DNA of 64,000 bases from positions 103,278 to 167,277 of the forward strand of contig NZ_FUKO01000023.1 in assembly GCF_900163815.1 (NCBI RefSeq), given 5' to 3'. The position numbers and the translations under genes were made by a program. Below the pieces are notes generated by a model, which worked only from the letters and a program-made list of their open reading frames with translations, was not told where the DNA came from and did no database searches. This stretch comes from Microbacterium esteraromaticum. Its GTDB lineage: Bacteria; Actinomycetota; Actinomycetes; Actinomycetales; Microbacteriaceae. Shown here one piece after another: positions 37,005 through 47,071 of the stretch (positions within the stretch are counted from its first letter, which is position 1; every line of letters begins with the position of its first letter).

Positions 37005-39395
37005 ATGAGCAACGTCCTCTGGTTCCACGAGGTGGGGATGGCCGACCTCCCGCAGGTCGGTGGCAAGAACGCCTCACTCGGTGAGATGGTCTCGAACCTC
37101 TCCGAGCTCGGCGTGCGGGTGCCAGGGGGCTTCGCCACGACGGCGGATGCCTATCGCGCTTTCCTCTCCGCGAGTGGGCTCGATACTCGCATCCGGGTCG
37201 CCGTCGAGGCGATCGACGTCGATGACGTGACCCAGCTCTCTCGCGTCGGCGCGACCGTACGCGAATGGATCGAGCAGCAGCCCCTGCCGGAGGACATCGA
37301 GAACGACATTCGCGCGGCGTATGCGCGGTTGGTCGAGAACGACCCGACGCCGGACTCCGTATCGTGGGCCGTGCGCTCATCGGCGACCGCCGAAGACCTG
37401 CCAGATGCCTCGTTCGCCGGCCAGCAGGAGACGTTTCTCAACATCTCGGGGATCGAGCACATCCTCCAAGCCGTCAGGCAGGTGTTCTCGTCGCTCTACA
37501 ACGACCGCGCGATCGCCTACCGCGTGCACAACGGCTTCGATCACCACGACGTGGCGCTATCTGTCGGCGTGCAGCGGATGGTGCGCTCCGACATCGGTGC
37601 ATCCGGGGTCATGTTCACCGTCGACACCGAATCGGGCTTCGAGGATGCCGTATTCATCACCAGCTCGTACGGGCTCGGCGAAGCCGTCGTGCAGGGGGCG
37701 GTCAACCCCGATGAGTTCTACGTGTACAAGCCCGCGCTCGCCGCATCCCGCCCCGCGATTCTGAAGCGCGCGGTGGGTGAGAAGGCCATCGCGATGCGGT
37801 ACACCGACAGCGCGCAGGTCGGCGGCACGACGGTCTTCGAAGACGTCGCCGCCGACGAGCGCGGGCTGTTCAGCATCACGGATGCCGAGGTCGAAGAACT
37901 CGCCCGGCATGCGGTCACCATCGAGCAGCACTACGGGCGGCCGATGGATATCGAGTGGGCCCGCGACGGTGTGGACGGCGAGTTGTACATTTTGCAGGCG
38001 CGACCGGAGACGGTCGTCTCGCGGGCGGATGCGAACGTCATGCGCCGTTTCGTGCTCACCGAGCGCAGCGAGGTGCTGTCGACCGGGCGGGCGATCGGGC
38101 AGAAGATCGGTTCGGGCGCGGTCAGCGTGCTGCGCTCCATCGATCAGATGGCGAGCTTCCGTGCCGGCGACGTGCTCGTGGCCGACATGACCGACCCCGA
38201 TTGGGAGCCGATCATGAAGAAGGCCTCGGCGATCGTCACCAACCGCGGCGGACGCACGTGCCATGCGGCGATCATCGCGCGTGAACTCGGCATCCCGGCT
38301 GTCGTCGGCACCGGTGACGCCACGCGCGTGCTGACGGACGGGCTCGACGTCACCGTCTCGTGCGCTGAGGGCGACGACGGTTTCGTCTACCAGGGACTCC
38401 TCGACTTCCGCGAAGAGGAGACGCATCTCGATCGGATGCCGTCGGTGCCGGTGAAGATCATGATGAACGTCGGCACCCCCGATCAGGCCTTCTCGTTCTC
38501 GCGCCTGCCGAACCGCGGGGTGGGGCTGGCGAGGCTCGAATTCATCATCAACCGGCAGATCGGCATCCACCCGCGCGCACTGCTCGAATTCGACGAACTA
38601 CCCGAAGAGCTGAAGAGCGAAGTCTCGAGTCGCATCGCGGCGTACCCGTCACCGCGCGAGTTCTTCGTGCAGCGCGTCGCCGAAGGCGTGGCGATGCTGG
38701 CGGCCGCGTTCGCGCCGGAGCCCGTGATCGTGCGGATGAGCGACTTCAAATCCAACGAGTACGCGAACCTGCTCGGTGGCGAGCGGTACGAGCCGCACGA
38801 GGAGAACCCGATGATCGGCTACCGGGGCGCGTCGCGCTACATCTCGACCGACTTCCGAGAGTGCTTCGACATGGAGTGCGAGGCGCTTCGCCGCGTGCGC
38901 GATGACATGGGGCTCACCAACGTGAAGATCATGATCCCGTTCGTGCGCACCGTCGCCGAGGGGGCGGCGGTCGTCGACCTGCTCGCCGCGAACGGGCTGC
39001 GGCGGGGCGAGAACGGACTCGAGGTCGTGATGATGTGCGAGGTGCCTTCGAATGCGCTGCTTGCCGACGAGTTCCTCGACCACTTCGACGGATTCTCGAT
39101 CGGGTCGAACGACATGACCCAGCTCACTCTGGGTCTCGATCGCGATTCCGCGCTGGTCGCGCAGACGTTCGATGAGCGAGACCCGGCCGTGAAGAAGATG
39201 CTCGCGATGGCGATCGAGGCGTGCCTGCGTCGCGGCAAGTACGTCGGCATCTGCGGGCAGGGCCCCTCCGACCATCCCGACCTCGCCGACTGGCTGCTCG
39301 ATCAGGGCATCGAATCGATGTCGCTGAACCCCGACACGGTCGTGGAGACGTGGATGCGGTTGGCCGAGCGGGCGCGGGAGGCCGTGGGCAGCTGA
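37005..39395 (+). CDS. ppsA: Phosphoenolpyruvate synthase
   Basis: Enzyme of 796 aa making PEP from pyruvate and ATP for gluconeogenesis. The N-terminal ATP-binding domain ([35 protein letters not shown]) is followed by the swivelling domain with catalytic His near residue 420 ([15 protein letters not shown]). The C-terminal PEP domain has [19 protein letters not shown] and GQGPSDHPD with the catalytic Cys (GICGQGPS). Full length. It allows growth on lactate, pyruvate or propionate produced by the neighbouring pathways. Confidence 0.95.
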   Translation: MSNVLWFHEVGMADLPQVGGKNASLGEMVSNLSELGVRVPGGFATTADAYRAFLSASGLDTRIRVAVEAIDVDDVTQLSRVGATVREWIEQQPLPEDIENDIRAAYARLVENDPTPDSVSWAVRSSATAEDLPDASFAGQQETFLNISGIEHILQAVRQVFSSLYNDRAIAYRVHNGFDHHDVALSVGVQRMVRSDIGASGVMFTVDTESGFEDAVFITSSYGLGEAVVQGAVNPDEFYVYKPALAASRPAILKRAVGEKAIAMRYTDSAQVGGTTVFEDVAADERGLFSITDAEVEELARHAVTIEQHYGRPMDIEWARDGVDGELYILQARPETVVSRADANVMRRFVLTERSEVLSTGRAIGQKIGSGAVSVLRSIDQMASFRAGDVLVADMTDPDWEPIMKKASAIVTNRGGRTCHAAIIARELGIPAVVGTGDATRVLTDGLDVTVSCAEGDDGFVYQGLLDFREEETHLDRMPSVPVKIMMNVGTPDQAFSFSRLPNRGVGLARLEFIINRQIGIHPRALLEFDELPEELKSEVSSRIAAYPSPREFFVQRVAEGVAMLAAAFAPEPVIVRMSDFKSNEYANLLGGERYEPHEENPMIGYRGASRYISTDFRECFDMECEALRRVRDDMGLTNVKIMIPFVRTVAEGAAVVDLLAANGLRRGENGLEVVMMCEVPSNALLADEFLDHFDGFSIGSNDMTQLTLGLDRDSALVAQTFDERDPAVKKMLAMAIEACLRRGKYVGICGQGPSDHPDLADWLLDQGIESMSLNPDTVVETWMRLAERAREAVGS

Positions 39396-39580
39396 CGGAT
39401 GACCCGCTGAGCTGCGGAGGCGCAACCGGCCAGCAGAGAACCCCTTGCGGTGCCGAGCAGTCAGGCGGAGAATGACGCCAGGATCGCCGCTGGGGCCGAT
39501 CCACAGCATCCGAGCGTCTTGGGGGAGCTCCGTTCGGCGACGCGGAGTGGCAGGGAAGCCGCTCCGAGAACGGAGACATT

Positions 39581-40669
39581 ATGCGCACCATTCGTGCGTT
39601 AATCGCAGCAGGAGCTGCGGCCGCACTCGTCCTGACCGCACCGACGCTCGCGTCAGCGGCATCCGACCCACCTGCGCCGCAGGAATGGTCCACCCAGGTG
39701 GCCATGCCCTACAGCCTCACAATGGATGGTCATCGCGTACTGGTCGCCGACGGTGCGGCCGGGGTCATCGGGCAACTTCAGCCGGACGGATCGATCGCGC
39801 CGATCATCGAAGGTGCGGACGGCACCACCAGCGTCGCTACGCGCGGAAAGTGGATGGCATACACCACCTCGCTGGAGCAGGGTGAAGAGCAGCCACCGCT
39901 GCAGAGCGGGCTGAACATCCGCGGGCCCAAAGGTGACACGATCTACGCCGACACCCATGCCTACGAGTACGCGAACAACCCGGATGGCGTCAACACCTAC
40001 GGCTTCGTCGACGGCTGTCTGGCCGACGGCGGAAGCAATCCGGGTGTGTTGGACTCGCACGCGTATACCGCGGTCTCGTACCGTGGCGCGTGGTTGGTAG
40101 CGGATGCCGGAGCGAACGTCGTGTGGCACGTGACCAACGATGGTGACATCAGCGTGTTCTCGGTGCTGCCGGTGATCCCGATCACCGTCGACGCGCAGGT
40201 GCAGGCGATGATGGGCCTGCCGGACTGCGCACTCGGTTCCACGTTCAATGCCGAGTCGGTGCCGACCGGGCTTGCTGTGGGGCCTGGCAACGTCGTCTAC
40301 GTGAGCACGCTCCCGGGCTTCCCCGGCATGGTGACGGGGGCCGGTCAGCTGTGGCGCATCGATCGCGGCGGCGAGCCGACTGCGATCGCCTCGGGTCTTG
40401 CGGGGCCGACGAGCATCTCGATGGCGGGCCCCGACGCGCTCTACGTCGCGCAGCTGTTCGGGGGCGGCATCGCGAAGGTGTCGACGTCGGGTGAGCACGA
40501 GGGCTTCATCCCGCTGCCGAACGCACTGGCGGTCTCGACCTCCTCGAACGGCACGCTGTGGGCTGCCACTGCCGCGGCGACCGATGAGGGCGGGAACCCG
40601 ACGGGCCCCGGAACCATCGTCAGCATCTCGAAGGGCAAGGTGACGATCAACGGGCACATCCTGCCCTGA
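39581..40669 (+). CDS. Secreted ScyD/ScyE-family beta-propeller protein
   Basis: Exported protein of 362 aa. The signal peptide (MRTIRALIAAGAAAALVLTA) ends at a probable ASA-A cleavage site near residue 27. The mature part has repeated strands such as YSLTMDGHRVLVADGAAG, TGLAVGPGNVVYVSTLPGFPG, GQLWRIDRGG and GPTSISMAGPDALYVAQLFGGG, as in ScyD/ScyE or NHL-type propellers. Function is not known outside cyanobacterial scytonemin clusters. CGGAG precedes the ATG. The 185 nt before it shows no other clear signal. Confidence 0.75.
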   Translation: MRTIRALIAAGAAAALVLTAPTLASAASDPPAPQEWSTQVAMPYSLTMDGHRVLVADGAAGVIGQLQPDGSIAPIIEGADGTTSVATRGKWMAYTTSLEQGEEQPPLQSGLNIRGPKGDTIYADTHAYEYANNPDGVNTYGFVDGCLADGGSNPGVLDSHAYTAVSYRGAWLVADAGANVVWHVTNDGDISVFSVLPVIPITVDAQVQAMMGLPDCALGSTFNAESVPTGLAVGPGNVVYVSTLPGFPGMVTGAGQLWRIDRGGEPTAIASGLAGPTSISMAGPDALYVAQLFGGGIAKVSTSGEHEGFIPLPNALAVSTSSNGTLWAATAAATDEGGNPTGPGTIVSISKGKVTINGHILP

Positions 40670-40688
40670 CGGCTAACCGCAGAGAAGA

Positions 40689-40724
40689 AGGACCCCCGCC
40701 GACCCGATTTTCGGCGGGGGTCCT
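40689..40724 (+). terminator. Hairpin terminator after the secreted protein gene
   Basis: A perfect 14-bp stem (AGGACCCCCGCCGA, 40689-40702, pairing with 40711-40724) around an 8-nt loop, starting 20 nt after the stop codon. The T-tract is missing, as is common in high-GC actinobacteria. Confidence 0.85.
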
Positions 40725-40889
40725 GCGGTCTGTGACCGCGGCGGGAGCCAGATGTGCTCACCGCAGCGCGGGGCCGACGGCACCCGATCCGGTCTGAGCC
40801 TTCATCCGCGCTGAGATATTTGTACGCGCCGCATGTGGACGGCCGGTGAACCGGACGGGAACATCCACTCTTCCTGCACAGGTCGCCAG

Positions 40890-40898
40890 TTATCCACA
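40890..40898 (+). other. Perfect DnaA-box sequence TTATCCACA
   Basis: Second exact DnaA-box copy, about 50 nt before the small hypothetical gene and preceded by the same G as the copy at 15063. Isolated; no origin features. Confidence 0.4.
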
Positions 40899-40948
40899 AT
40901 CGGTCGATTCCGCCTCCGGCGCGTCGGCTGGTGCGCCAGCGTGTAGGC

Positions 40949-41392
40949 ATGAACACCGAGAGCGATCTTCACAACCGAGTACTGCACACCGACGACCAGC
41001 TGCGCGACATGCTCGAACTGCTGCTGCAGAAGGCCAATCAGCGCCAGATGTGGCTGCTCTTCATGGACGAGCATGGCCGGCTCGGCGAACCGATCATGCC
41101 GATGGCCGATTATCCCGCGGACCCGCGAGCCATCGTGCCGATCGAAGACCTCCGAGACGTCGAGGAGGCGTACGTCCTGATGCATCGCATCGGGATGCTG
41201 ATCGAGCTGACCGGAAACGCCCAGGCGGTGCTCGCTTGGGAGCGCGTCGGCGGGAGTGGAGTGCGCGATGAGGAGCGTGCGTGGGCACGGGCCATGGTCG
41301 AGCATGCCGTCAGCATCGGGGTTCCGCTGCGAACCCAGTTCGTGGTGCACGACGCTGGCGTGCGCCAGCTGCATGCCGACGACTATCTCTGA
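40949..41392 (+). CDS. Conserved hypothetical protein
   Basis: Soluble acidic protein of 147 aa with no signal peptide or membrane span. It reads LRDMLELLLQKANQRQMWLLFMDEHG, then a patterned C-terminal half with RAWARAMVEHA and PLRTQFVVHDAGVRQL. It resembles small actinobacterial proteins that I cannot tie to a function; a distant JAB/RadC-like fold is possible but unproven. CAGCGT lies 6 nt before the chosen ATG and there is no Shine-Dalgarno, consistent with a leaderless gene. It stands alone between a terminator and the valine operon. Confidence 0.65.
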   Translation: MNTESDLHNRVLHTDDQLRDMLELLLQKANQRQMWLLFMDEHGRLGEPIMPMADYPADPRAIVPIEDLRDVEEAYVLMHRIGMLIELTGNAQAVLAWERVGGSGVRDEERAWARAMVEHAVSIGVPLRTQFVVHDAGVRQLHADDYL

Positions 41393-41453
41393 GCATCTGC
41401 GACGGCATGCAGGCCAATACTTGGGAGCCCTAGTAAATCCTCTGTAGGCCGAT

Positions 41454-41459
41454 TAGAAT
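41454..41459 (+). promoter_or_regulatory. Candidate -10 box TAGAAT for the mmsA operon
   Basis: TAGAAT lies 40 nt before the mmsA start in a short AT-richer stretch. A Shine-Dalgarno (AGAGGAG) follows downstream. No good -35 sequence is at the usual distance. Confidence 0.4.
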
Positions 41460-41498
41460 GGCCACTGTGCCAACGACGGTGCAGAGGAGTGTCACACA

Positions 41499-43001
41499 AT
41501 GACCCGTTATATCCCCCATTTCGTAGGCGGAAAGTCTGTCGAAGCGAGCGGCGGCCGCGTGGCCGACGTCTTCGACCCCAGTACCGGAGCCGTGCAGGCG
41601 CGAGTGCCGCTCGCGTCGGCCGATGAGGTGCGCTCGGTCATCGAGAACGCCGAAGCCGCGCAGCCGGCCTGGGCGGCGATGAACCCGCAGAAGCGCGCCC
41701 GCGTCATGATGCGCTTCGTCGATCTCGTTAACCGCGACATGGACGATCTTGCCCGTCTGCTGTCCAGTGAGCACGGCAAGACCTTCGACGATGCGAAGGG
41801 TGACGTGCAGCGCGGACTTGAGGTCATCGAGTTCTGCATCGGCGCCCCGCACCTGCTCAAGGGCGAATACTCCACCGGTGTCGGCACCGGCATCGATGTG
41901 TACTCGATGCGTCAGCCCCTCGGCGTGGTCGCTGGCATCACGCCCTTCAACTTCCCGGCGATGATCCCGCTGTGGAAGGCGGGGCCTGCCCTGGCATCCG
42001 GCAACGCTTTCATCCTCAAGCCCAGCGAGCGCGATCCCTCCGTGCCGGTGCGCCTGGCTGAGCTGTTCCTCGAGGCGGGCCTGCCTGCGGGGGTCTTCAA
42101 CGTTGTGCACGGCGATAAAGAGGCTGTCGACACGCTCATCACGGATCCACGCGTGCAGGCGGTCGGCTTCGTCGGCTCCACGCCGATCGCCGAGTACATC
42201 TATACGACCGCCATCGCCAACGGCAAGCGCGCGCAATGCTTCGGCGGCGCGAAGAACCACATGATCGTCATGCCCGACGCCGACCTCGACCAGGTCGCGG
42301 ATGCATTGATGGGCGCGGGCTACGGCTCGGCCGGTGAGCGCTGCATGGCGATCTCGGTGGCCGTCCCAGTCGGTGACGAGACCGCCGATGCGCTCGCGGC
42401 AAAGCTCTCCGAACGCGTTGCCGAGCTGAAGGTCGGACCCTCTCTCGACGAGGGCGTGGACTACGGCCCGCTCATCACGCAGGATGCCGTCGACCGTGTC
42501 ACGGGCTACATCCAACAGGGTGTCGATGAAGGAGCAACACTTCTCGCAGACGGCCGCGACTTCACCGTCGCCGGCAACGAGCAGGGGTTCTATCTCGGAC
42601 CCACCCTCTTCGATCACGTCACCACCGACATGGCGATCTACCGCGAAGAGGTCTTCGGCCCGGTGCTGGTGATCGCCCGCGCCGACGACTACGAAGCAGC
42701 CCTCGCGATGGCATCCGATCACGAGTACGGCAACGGCGTGGCGATCTTCACCCGCGACGGCGATGCTGCCCGCGACTTCACCGCCCGCGTGAACGTCGGC
42801 ATGGTCGGCGTCAACGTGCCGATCCCCGTGCCGATCGCCTACTTCACCTTCGGCGGCTGGAAGCGCAGCGGATTCGGCGACCTCAACCAGCACGGCACCG
42901 ACGCCTTCCGCTTCTACACGAAGACGAAGACGGTCACGAGCCGCTGGCCTTCCCACGGGGTGCGTGACGGAGCAAGCTTCGTCATCCCCACCATGCAGTG
43001 A
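41499..43001 (+). CDS. mmsA: Methylmalonate-semialdehyde dehydrogenase (acylating)
   Basis: CoA-acylating aldehyde dehydrogenase of 500 aa turning methylmalonate semialdehyde into propionyl-CoA, at the end of valine (and myo-inositol-type) breakdown. Catalytic C282 lies in SAGERCMA; ITPFNFPAMIPLWK, KPSERDPSVP and FVGSTPIAEYIY are MmsA-typical. AGAGGAG precedes the ATG. Its product feeds the methylcitrate cycle encoded 6 kb upstream. It is first of an operon with acyl-CoA dehydrogenase, mmsB and enoyl-CoA hydratase. Confidence 0.95.
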   Translation: MTRYIPHFVGGKSVEASGGRVADVFDPSTGAVQARVPLASADEVRSVIENAEAAQPAWAAMNPQKRARVMMRFVDLVNRDMDDLARLLSSEHGKTFDDAKGDVQRGLEVIEFCIGAPHLLKGEYSTGVGTGIDVYSMRQPLGVVAGITPFNFPAMIPLWKAGPALASGNAFILKPSERDPSVPVRLAELFLEAGLPAGVFNVVHGDKEAVDTLITDPRVQAVGFVGSTPIAEYIYTTAIANGKRAQCFGGAKNHMIVMPDADLDQVADALMGAGYGSAGERCMAISVAVPVGDETADALAAKLSERVAELKVGPSLDEGVDYGPLITQDAVDRVTGYIQQGVDEGATLLADGRDFTVAGNEQGFYLGPTLFDHVTTDMAIYREEVFGPVLVIARADDYEAALAMASDHEYGNGVAIFTRDGDAARDFTARVNVGMVGVNVPIPVPIAYFTFGGWKRSGFGDLNQHGTDAFRFYTKTKTVTSRWPSHGVRDGASFVIPTMQ

Positions 43002-43033
43002 AGCTGTCGCCCCCACGAGCACCGGAGAACCCG

Positions 43034-44239
43034 ATGAGTATCATCACCCCCACCAGCGTCACCACGGAAGAGCGCGAGGCGATTCTCGATGCCGTGCGCG
43101 ACTTCGCCGAGACCGAACTCGCCCCGCACTCCGCCGAACGCGACGAGAAGCACATCTTCCCCCGCGAATCCCTGAACCGAGCGGGTGAGCTCGGCCTCGG
43201 CGGCATCTACGTGCGAGAGGACTTCGGCGGCACCGGACTCGGCAGAGTCGACACCGTCGCGATCTTCGAAGAACTCGCCAAGGGCGACCCTGCGGTGGCC
43301 GCCTATATCTCGATCCACAACATGGTCGCCTGGATGATCGACACTTACGGCGACGAGACGCAGCGCGCCGAGTGGCTGCCGGAACTGACCGCGATGACGA
43401 AGTTCGGCGGATACTGCCTGACAGAGCCCGGTGCCGGGTCGGATGCTGCGAACATCGCCACCAGCGCGGTGCGCGACGGCGACGAGTACGTGCTAACCGG
43501 TGTGAAGCAGTTCATCTCCGGTGCGGGCGAAGCCGGCGTCTACGTGGTGATGGCGCGCACCGGTGACGCTGATTCCGGCGCTCGCGGCATCAGCGCTTTC
43601 CTCGTGCCTGGTGACGCGGAGGGCCTGAGCTTCGGCGCGCTGGAGAAGAAGATGGGCTGGCATGCGCAGCCCACCCGCCAGGTGATCTTCGACGGCTTGC
43701 GGGTGCCAGCATCCGCCATGCTCGGCGAGGAGGGACGCGGCTTCGCGATCGCGATGTCTGCGCTCAACGGCGGCCGGCTGAACATCGCCGCCTGCTCGCT
43801 GGGTGGTGCCCAGTGGGCGCTGGAGAAGGCGGTGCAGTACGTGCACGAACGAGTGGCTTTCGGGGAGCCCCTCGCTGAGAAGCAGTCGATCCTGTTCACC
43901 ATCGCCGACATGCGCACCGATCTGCAGGCCGCGCGTCTGATGGTGCGCGATGGCGCACAGGCCGTGGATGACAAGGCGCCGGATGCCACGATGCGCTGCG
44001 CCATGGCCAAGCGGTTCGCCACGGATGCCGGCTTCGACGTGGCCAACAAGGCCCTTCAGCTGCACGGCGGCTACGGGTACCTTCAGGACTACGGGGTCGA
44101 GAAGGTCGTGCGCGATCTGCGCGTGCACCAGATCCTGGAAGGGACGAACGAGATCATGCGACTCATCGTCGGGCGCGAGATGCTGCGCCCCGCCGGATCA
44201 GCATCCATGCGAAGCACCCCCACCGGAGACGCATCATGA
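43034..44239 (+). CDS. Acyl-CoA dehydrogenase (probable isobutyryl-CoA dehydrogenase)
   Basis: FAD enzyme of 401 aa. Signatures YCLTEPGAGSDAANI, GITGARH-like ISGAGEAGVYVVMART, and the C-terminal LHGGYGYLQDYGVEKVVRDLRVHQILEGTNEIMR (in pieces: LHGGYGYLQDYG, ILEGTNEIMR) are clear. Position between mmsA and mmsB points to isobutyryl-CoA as substrate, with electrons passing to ETF encoded at 47.8 kb. I use the ATG after CGGAGAACC rather than a GTG overlapping mmsA. Confidence 0.9.
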   Translation: MSIITPTSVTTEEREAILDAVRDFAETELAPHSAERDEKHIFPRESLNRAGELGLGGIYVREDFGGTGLGRVDTVAIFEELAKGDPAVAAYISIHNMVAWMIDTYGDETQRAEWLPELTAMTKFGGYCLTEPGAGSDAANIATSAVRDGDEYVLTGVKQFISGAGEAGVYVVMARTGDADSGARGISAFLVPGDAEGLSFGALEKKMGWHAQPTRQVIFDGLRVPASAMLGEEGRGFAIAMSALNGGRLNIAACSLGGAQWALEKAVQYVHERVAFGEPLAEKQSILFTIADMRTDLQAARLMVRDGAQAVDDKAPDATMRCAMAKRFATDAGFDVANKALQLHGGYGYLQDYGVEKVVRDLRVHQILEGTNEIMRLIVGREMLRPAGSASMRSTPTGDAS

Positions 44240-45120
44240 CGCGCGTCGCGTTCCTCGGGCTCGGCCATATGGGGCTTCCCATGGCCGTGAATCTTGTGAA
44301 GGCCGGCCACGAGGTGCACGGCTTCGACCTGGTGCCTGCGGCAATCAATGCGGCGACAGCTGCCGGAATCCCCATCGCGTCCAGCGGCGCGGATGCTGTC
44401 GCCGAGGCGGACGTCGTCATCACCATGTTCCCCGCGGGGCGGCACGTCATCGCCGCGTACCAGGACGAGCTGCTCGCCGCGGCGAAACCGGGGACCCTGT
44501 TCATCGAGTCGTCGACCATCGCCGTCGATGAGGCGCGCACCGCGCACGAGCTGGCGATCGCTGCCGGTCACCGCAACGTCGACGCGCCTGTCTCCGGCGG
44601 CGTGGTCGGTGCGGAGAACGGCACGCTGGCGTTCATGGTGGGCGGATCGGATGCCGATTTCGCGGCGGCGCTGCCGCTGCTGGAAGCGATGGGCAAGCGC
44701 ATCGTGCACTGCGGCGGGCCGGGGCTCGGGCAGGCAGCCAAGGTCTGCAACAACATGGTGCTCGCGATCTCGCAGATCGCCGTCGCCGAGGCTTTCGTGC
44801 TGGGGGAGCGACTGGGGCTTGAACACCAGGCGCTGTTCGACGTCGTCTCGCAGGCCTCGGGCCAGTGCTGGGCGATCACCACGAACTGCCCCGTGCCGGG
44901 CCCGGTGCCGACCAGCCCGGCGAACCGCGACTACCAGCCCGGGTTCGCGGGTGCGCTGATGGCGAAGGATCTCGGCCTCGCGCTGCAGGCGATCGAGGGC
45001 ACCGGAACGGATGCCAAGATGGGCCGCCTCGCGCAGGAGCTCTACGCCGCCTTCGCCGCCGGAGAGGGCGGGCACCGCGATTTCTCGGGGATCATCACCG
45101 ACATCCGCGACGCCGACTGA
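44236..45120 (+). CDS. mmsB: 3-hydroxyisobutyrate dehydrogenase
   Basis: Beta-hydroxyacid dehydrogenase of 294 aa oxidising 3-hydroxyisobutyrate to methylmalonate semialdehyde. Cofactor motif [14 protein letters not shown] at the N-terminus; substrate site [16 protein letters not shown]; catalytic Lys in [12 protein letters not shown]. The start overlaps the acyl-CoA dehydrogenase stop (ATGA). Confidence 0.93.
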   Translation: MTRVAFLGLGHMGLPMAVNLVKAGHEVHGFDLVPAAINAATAAGIPIASSGADAVAEADVVITMFPAGRHVIAAYQDELLAAAKPGTLFIESSTIAVDEARTAHELAIAAGHRNVDAPVSGGVVGAENGTLAFMVGGSDADFAAALPLLEAMGKRIVHCGGPGLGQAAKVCNNMVLAISQIAVAEAFVLGERLGLEHQALFDVVSQASGQCWAITTNCPVPGPVPTSPANRDYQPGFAGALMAKDLGLALQAIEGTGTDAKMGRLAQELYAAFAAGEGGHRDFSGIITDIRDAD

Positions 45121-45209
45121 GGTCGACCTTTCGAACGCGGAGTGGCCCGGGATGTCCGTCGAGCCTGGAATACTGGAGGGGCCGCAGCGTCGCGGCGGAG
45201 GGAGCGAAC

Positions 45210-46016
45210 ATGGCTGATCAAGAGACGGCTGAGCACAACACGGCCGCATACGAGACGATCCTGGTCGAACAGCGAGGACGAGTGGGCTGGATCACCCTCA
45301 ACAGGCCGAACGCGCTGAACGCATTGAACGCGCAGGTGTCGGAAGAAGTGGCCGCGGCTGCCGAGGCGTTCGACGCCGACGATGGCATTGGCGCGATCGT
45401 CGTCATCGGGTCGGAGAAAGCTTTCGCGGCCGGGGCAGACATCAAAGAGATGGAGTCGAAAACCGCCTCCGAGATGCGCGAGACAGATCATTTCGGCGCA
45501 TGGGATCGCTTCGCGGCGGTGCGCACGCCGGTCATCGCCGCGGTCTCCGGGTACGCACTGGGCGGCGGATGCGAGCTGGCGATGATGTGCGACATCATCC
45601 TCGCCGCGGACACGGCGACCTTCGGCCAGCCGGAGATCAACCTCGGTGTCATCCCCGGCATGGGCGGCACGCAGCGGCTCATCCGCGCTGTCGGCTCGTA
45701 CAAGGCTGCCGAGCTCATCCTCTCCGGACGCCTGATCAAGGCCGAAGAGGCAGAGCGCATCGGTCTGGTGTCGCGCGTGGTGCCGGCATCCGATCTGCTC
45801 GACGAGGCGACCACGCTCGCGACGACCATCGCGTCGAAGTCGCTGACATCGCTGCGGGCGGCCAAGGCGACGCTGGATGCTGCGATGCAGCTGTCGCTGG
45901 CCGAGGGTCTTGCGGTGGAGAAGCGCGAGTTCGCGGCGCTGTTCGACACCGCTGACCAGAAGGAGGGGATGGCCGCATTCCGCGAGAAGCGCCCCCCTCA
46001 CTTCGTGCACCGGTGA
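45210..46016 (+). CDS. Enoyl-CoA hydratase
   Basis: Crotonase-fold enzyme of 268 aa. Oxyanion-hole segments are [11 protein letters not shown] and [13 protein letters not shown]; catalytic Glu residues lie in the GGCELAMM and [16 protein letters not shown] regions. In this operon it would hydrate methacrylyl-CoA in valine breakdown. GGAGGGAG precedes the ATG. The 89-nt gap after mmsB may contain an extra promoter; a small overlapping gene follows. A dedicated 3-hydroxyisobutyryl-CoA hydrolase is not seen here. Confidence 0.9.
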   Translation: MADQETAEHNTAAYETILVEQRGRVGWITLNRPNALNALNAQVSEEVAAAAEAFDADDGIGAIVVIGSEKAFAAGADIKEMESKTASEMRETDHFGAWDRFAAVRTPVIAAVSGYALGGGCELAMMCDIILAADTATFGQPEINLGVIPGMGGTQRLIRAVGSYKAAELILSGRLIKAEEAERIGLVSRVVPASDLLDEATTLATTIASKSLTSLRAAKATLDAAMQLSLAEGLAVEKREFAALFDTADQKEGMAAFREKRPPHFVHR

Positions 46017-46462
46017 GCACCGTGATGCACGCACTGCCGGATGATGCTGATCTGACCCTTTCCGTACATGACCGGCGGGCGCTCGTCGAGTGGACGATCG
46101 CATGCGCGGAGCGGCTGCTGCCGATGTTCCTCGCCGAGCGTCCGGATGACGAGCGGCCCCGGGAGGCGTTGGATGCCGCGCAGGCGTTCATGCGGGGCGA
46201 ACTCAGCATCGACGCGGTGCGCGAGAAGGCATTCGCCTGCCATGCTGCGGCCCGTGCCGCGGAGGACCCGTCGGCACTGGCCGCCGCGCGAGTGTGCGGG
46301 CAGGCAGCAGCGGTCGCGCACATGGCAGGGCACGCCAGGCAGGTGCCGCGCTACACGGCGAAGGCCTTTCCCGGCGACCGCGATCGGCGCGATGAAGAGC
46401 TCGCCTGGCAGCGGCAGCAGGTGCCCGAGCGCTTCGACCAGTACGTCTACGACGGCGACTGA
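46013..46462 (+). CDS. Imm-5-like small alpha-helical protein
   Basis: Protein of 149 aa rich in Ala and Arg. The pattern [40 protein letters not shown] and [25 protein letters not shown] matches what is annotated as putative immunity protein (Imm-5-like) in actinobacteria. No toxin gene is next to it, so an immunity role is doubtful. The GTG start overlaps the hydratase stop (GTGA); an ATG four codons later is an alternative. Confidence 0.65.
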   Translation: MSTVMHALPDDADLTLSVHDRRALVEWTIACAERLLPMFLAERPDDERPREALDAAQAFMRGELSIDAVREKAFACHAAARAAEDPSALAAARVCGQAAAVAHMAGHARQVPRYTAKAFPGDRDRRDEELAWQRQQVPERFDQYVYDGD

Positions 46463-46516
46463 TCGAGGTCCGGGGCCGACACGTGCGTTCGCCCGCTTGC
46501 CCGGCCACCCTCCCCG

Positions 46517-46583
46517 CGAGAAACCACTTCTGGCACGAGAAACCACTGCAGCGGTGGTTTCTCACGCGGGAAGTGGTTTCTCG
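46517..46583. repeat. Nested inverted repeats of GAGAAACCAC
   Basis: Two direct copies of CGAGAAACCACT (46517, 46536) are followed by two reverse-complement copies (46553-46566, 46570-46583), giving outer and inner arms that can nest in one hairpin. It separates the convergent valine operon and SRPBCC gene. It may terminate transcription on both strands, but the symmetry is more elaborate than a normal terminator. Confidence 0.8.
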
Positions 46584-46624
46584 TCAGTGGGGGCGGTGGC
46601 GGGGGCGGGGTGCGGCGGGCGGCG

Positions 46625-47071
46625 TCAGGCGAAGTGGCGAGTGATCGCCTCGTTGCGTTCGGTGATCACGGCGATCAGGTGGTGGCGCATGACGATGGCA
46701 TCCACCAGGCGTCCCAGCGGGCCGAGCGGCGACCGGAACTCGATCGTGTCGCGCATGAGCGTCCCGCCATCGGCGTCCGAAAACTCGTGCGTGTGCAGGA
46801 AGGAACCGAACGGTCCCTTCGTCTGCCGGTCGCGGAAGCGGTGCGGCCGGTTGACGTCGAAGACGATCGACGACATCCGGAATCGGATGCCGAAGTGCTG
46901 AGCGCTCCAGGTGACCTGATCACCCTCCTCCAGGATCCCCGCTGTCGGCCCGGCGACGACACGCTCGCCGCGAGAGCTCTGCGAAGCGACATGCAGTCCG
47001 ACGTCGAGGGAAAGGTCGAAGACCGCCTCTGGTGGTGCGGGGATGACACGCTCCAGAACGAATGTCGACAT
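46625..47071 (-). CDS. SRPBCC-family protein
   Basis: START/Bet v1-fold protein of 148 aa. The opening FVLERVIPAPPEAVFDLSLDVGLH is the usual first strand and helix; FRMSSIVFDVNRPHRF, GTLMRDTIEFRSPLGPLGRLVD and a C-terminal helix follow. It resembles ligand-binding or cyclase-like SRPBCC proteins of unknown ligand. The ATG shares one base with the MarR stop (TGATG), so expression is coupled to the regulator. Confidence 0.82.
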   Translation of the reverse strand: MSTFVLERVIPAPPEAVFDLSLDVGLHVASQSSRGERVVAGPTAGILEEGDQVTWSAQHFGIRFRMSSIVFDVNRPHRFRDRQTKGPFGSFLHTHEFSDADGGTLMRDTIEFRSPLGPLGRLVDAIVMRHHLIAVITERNEAITRHFA

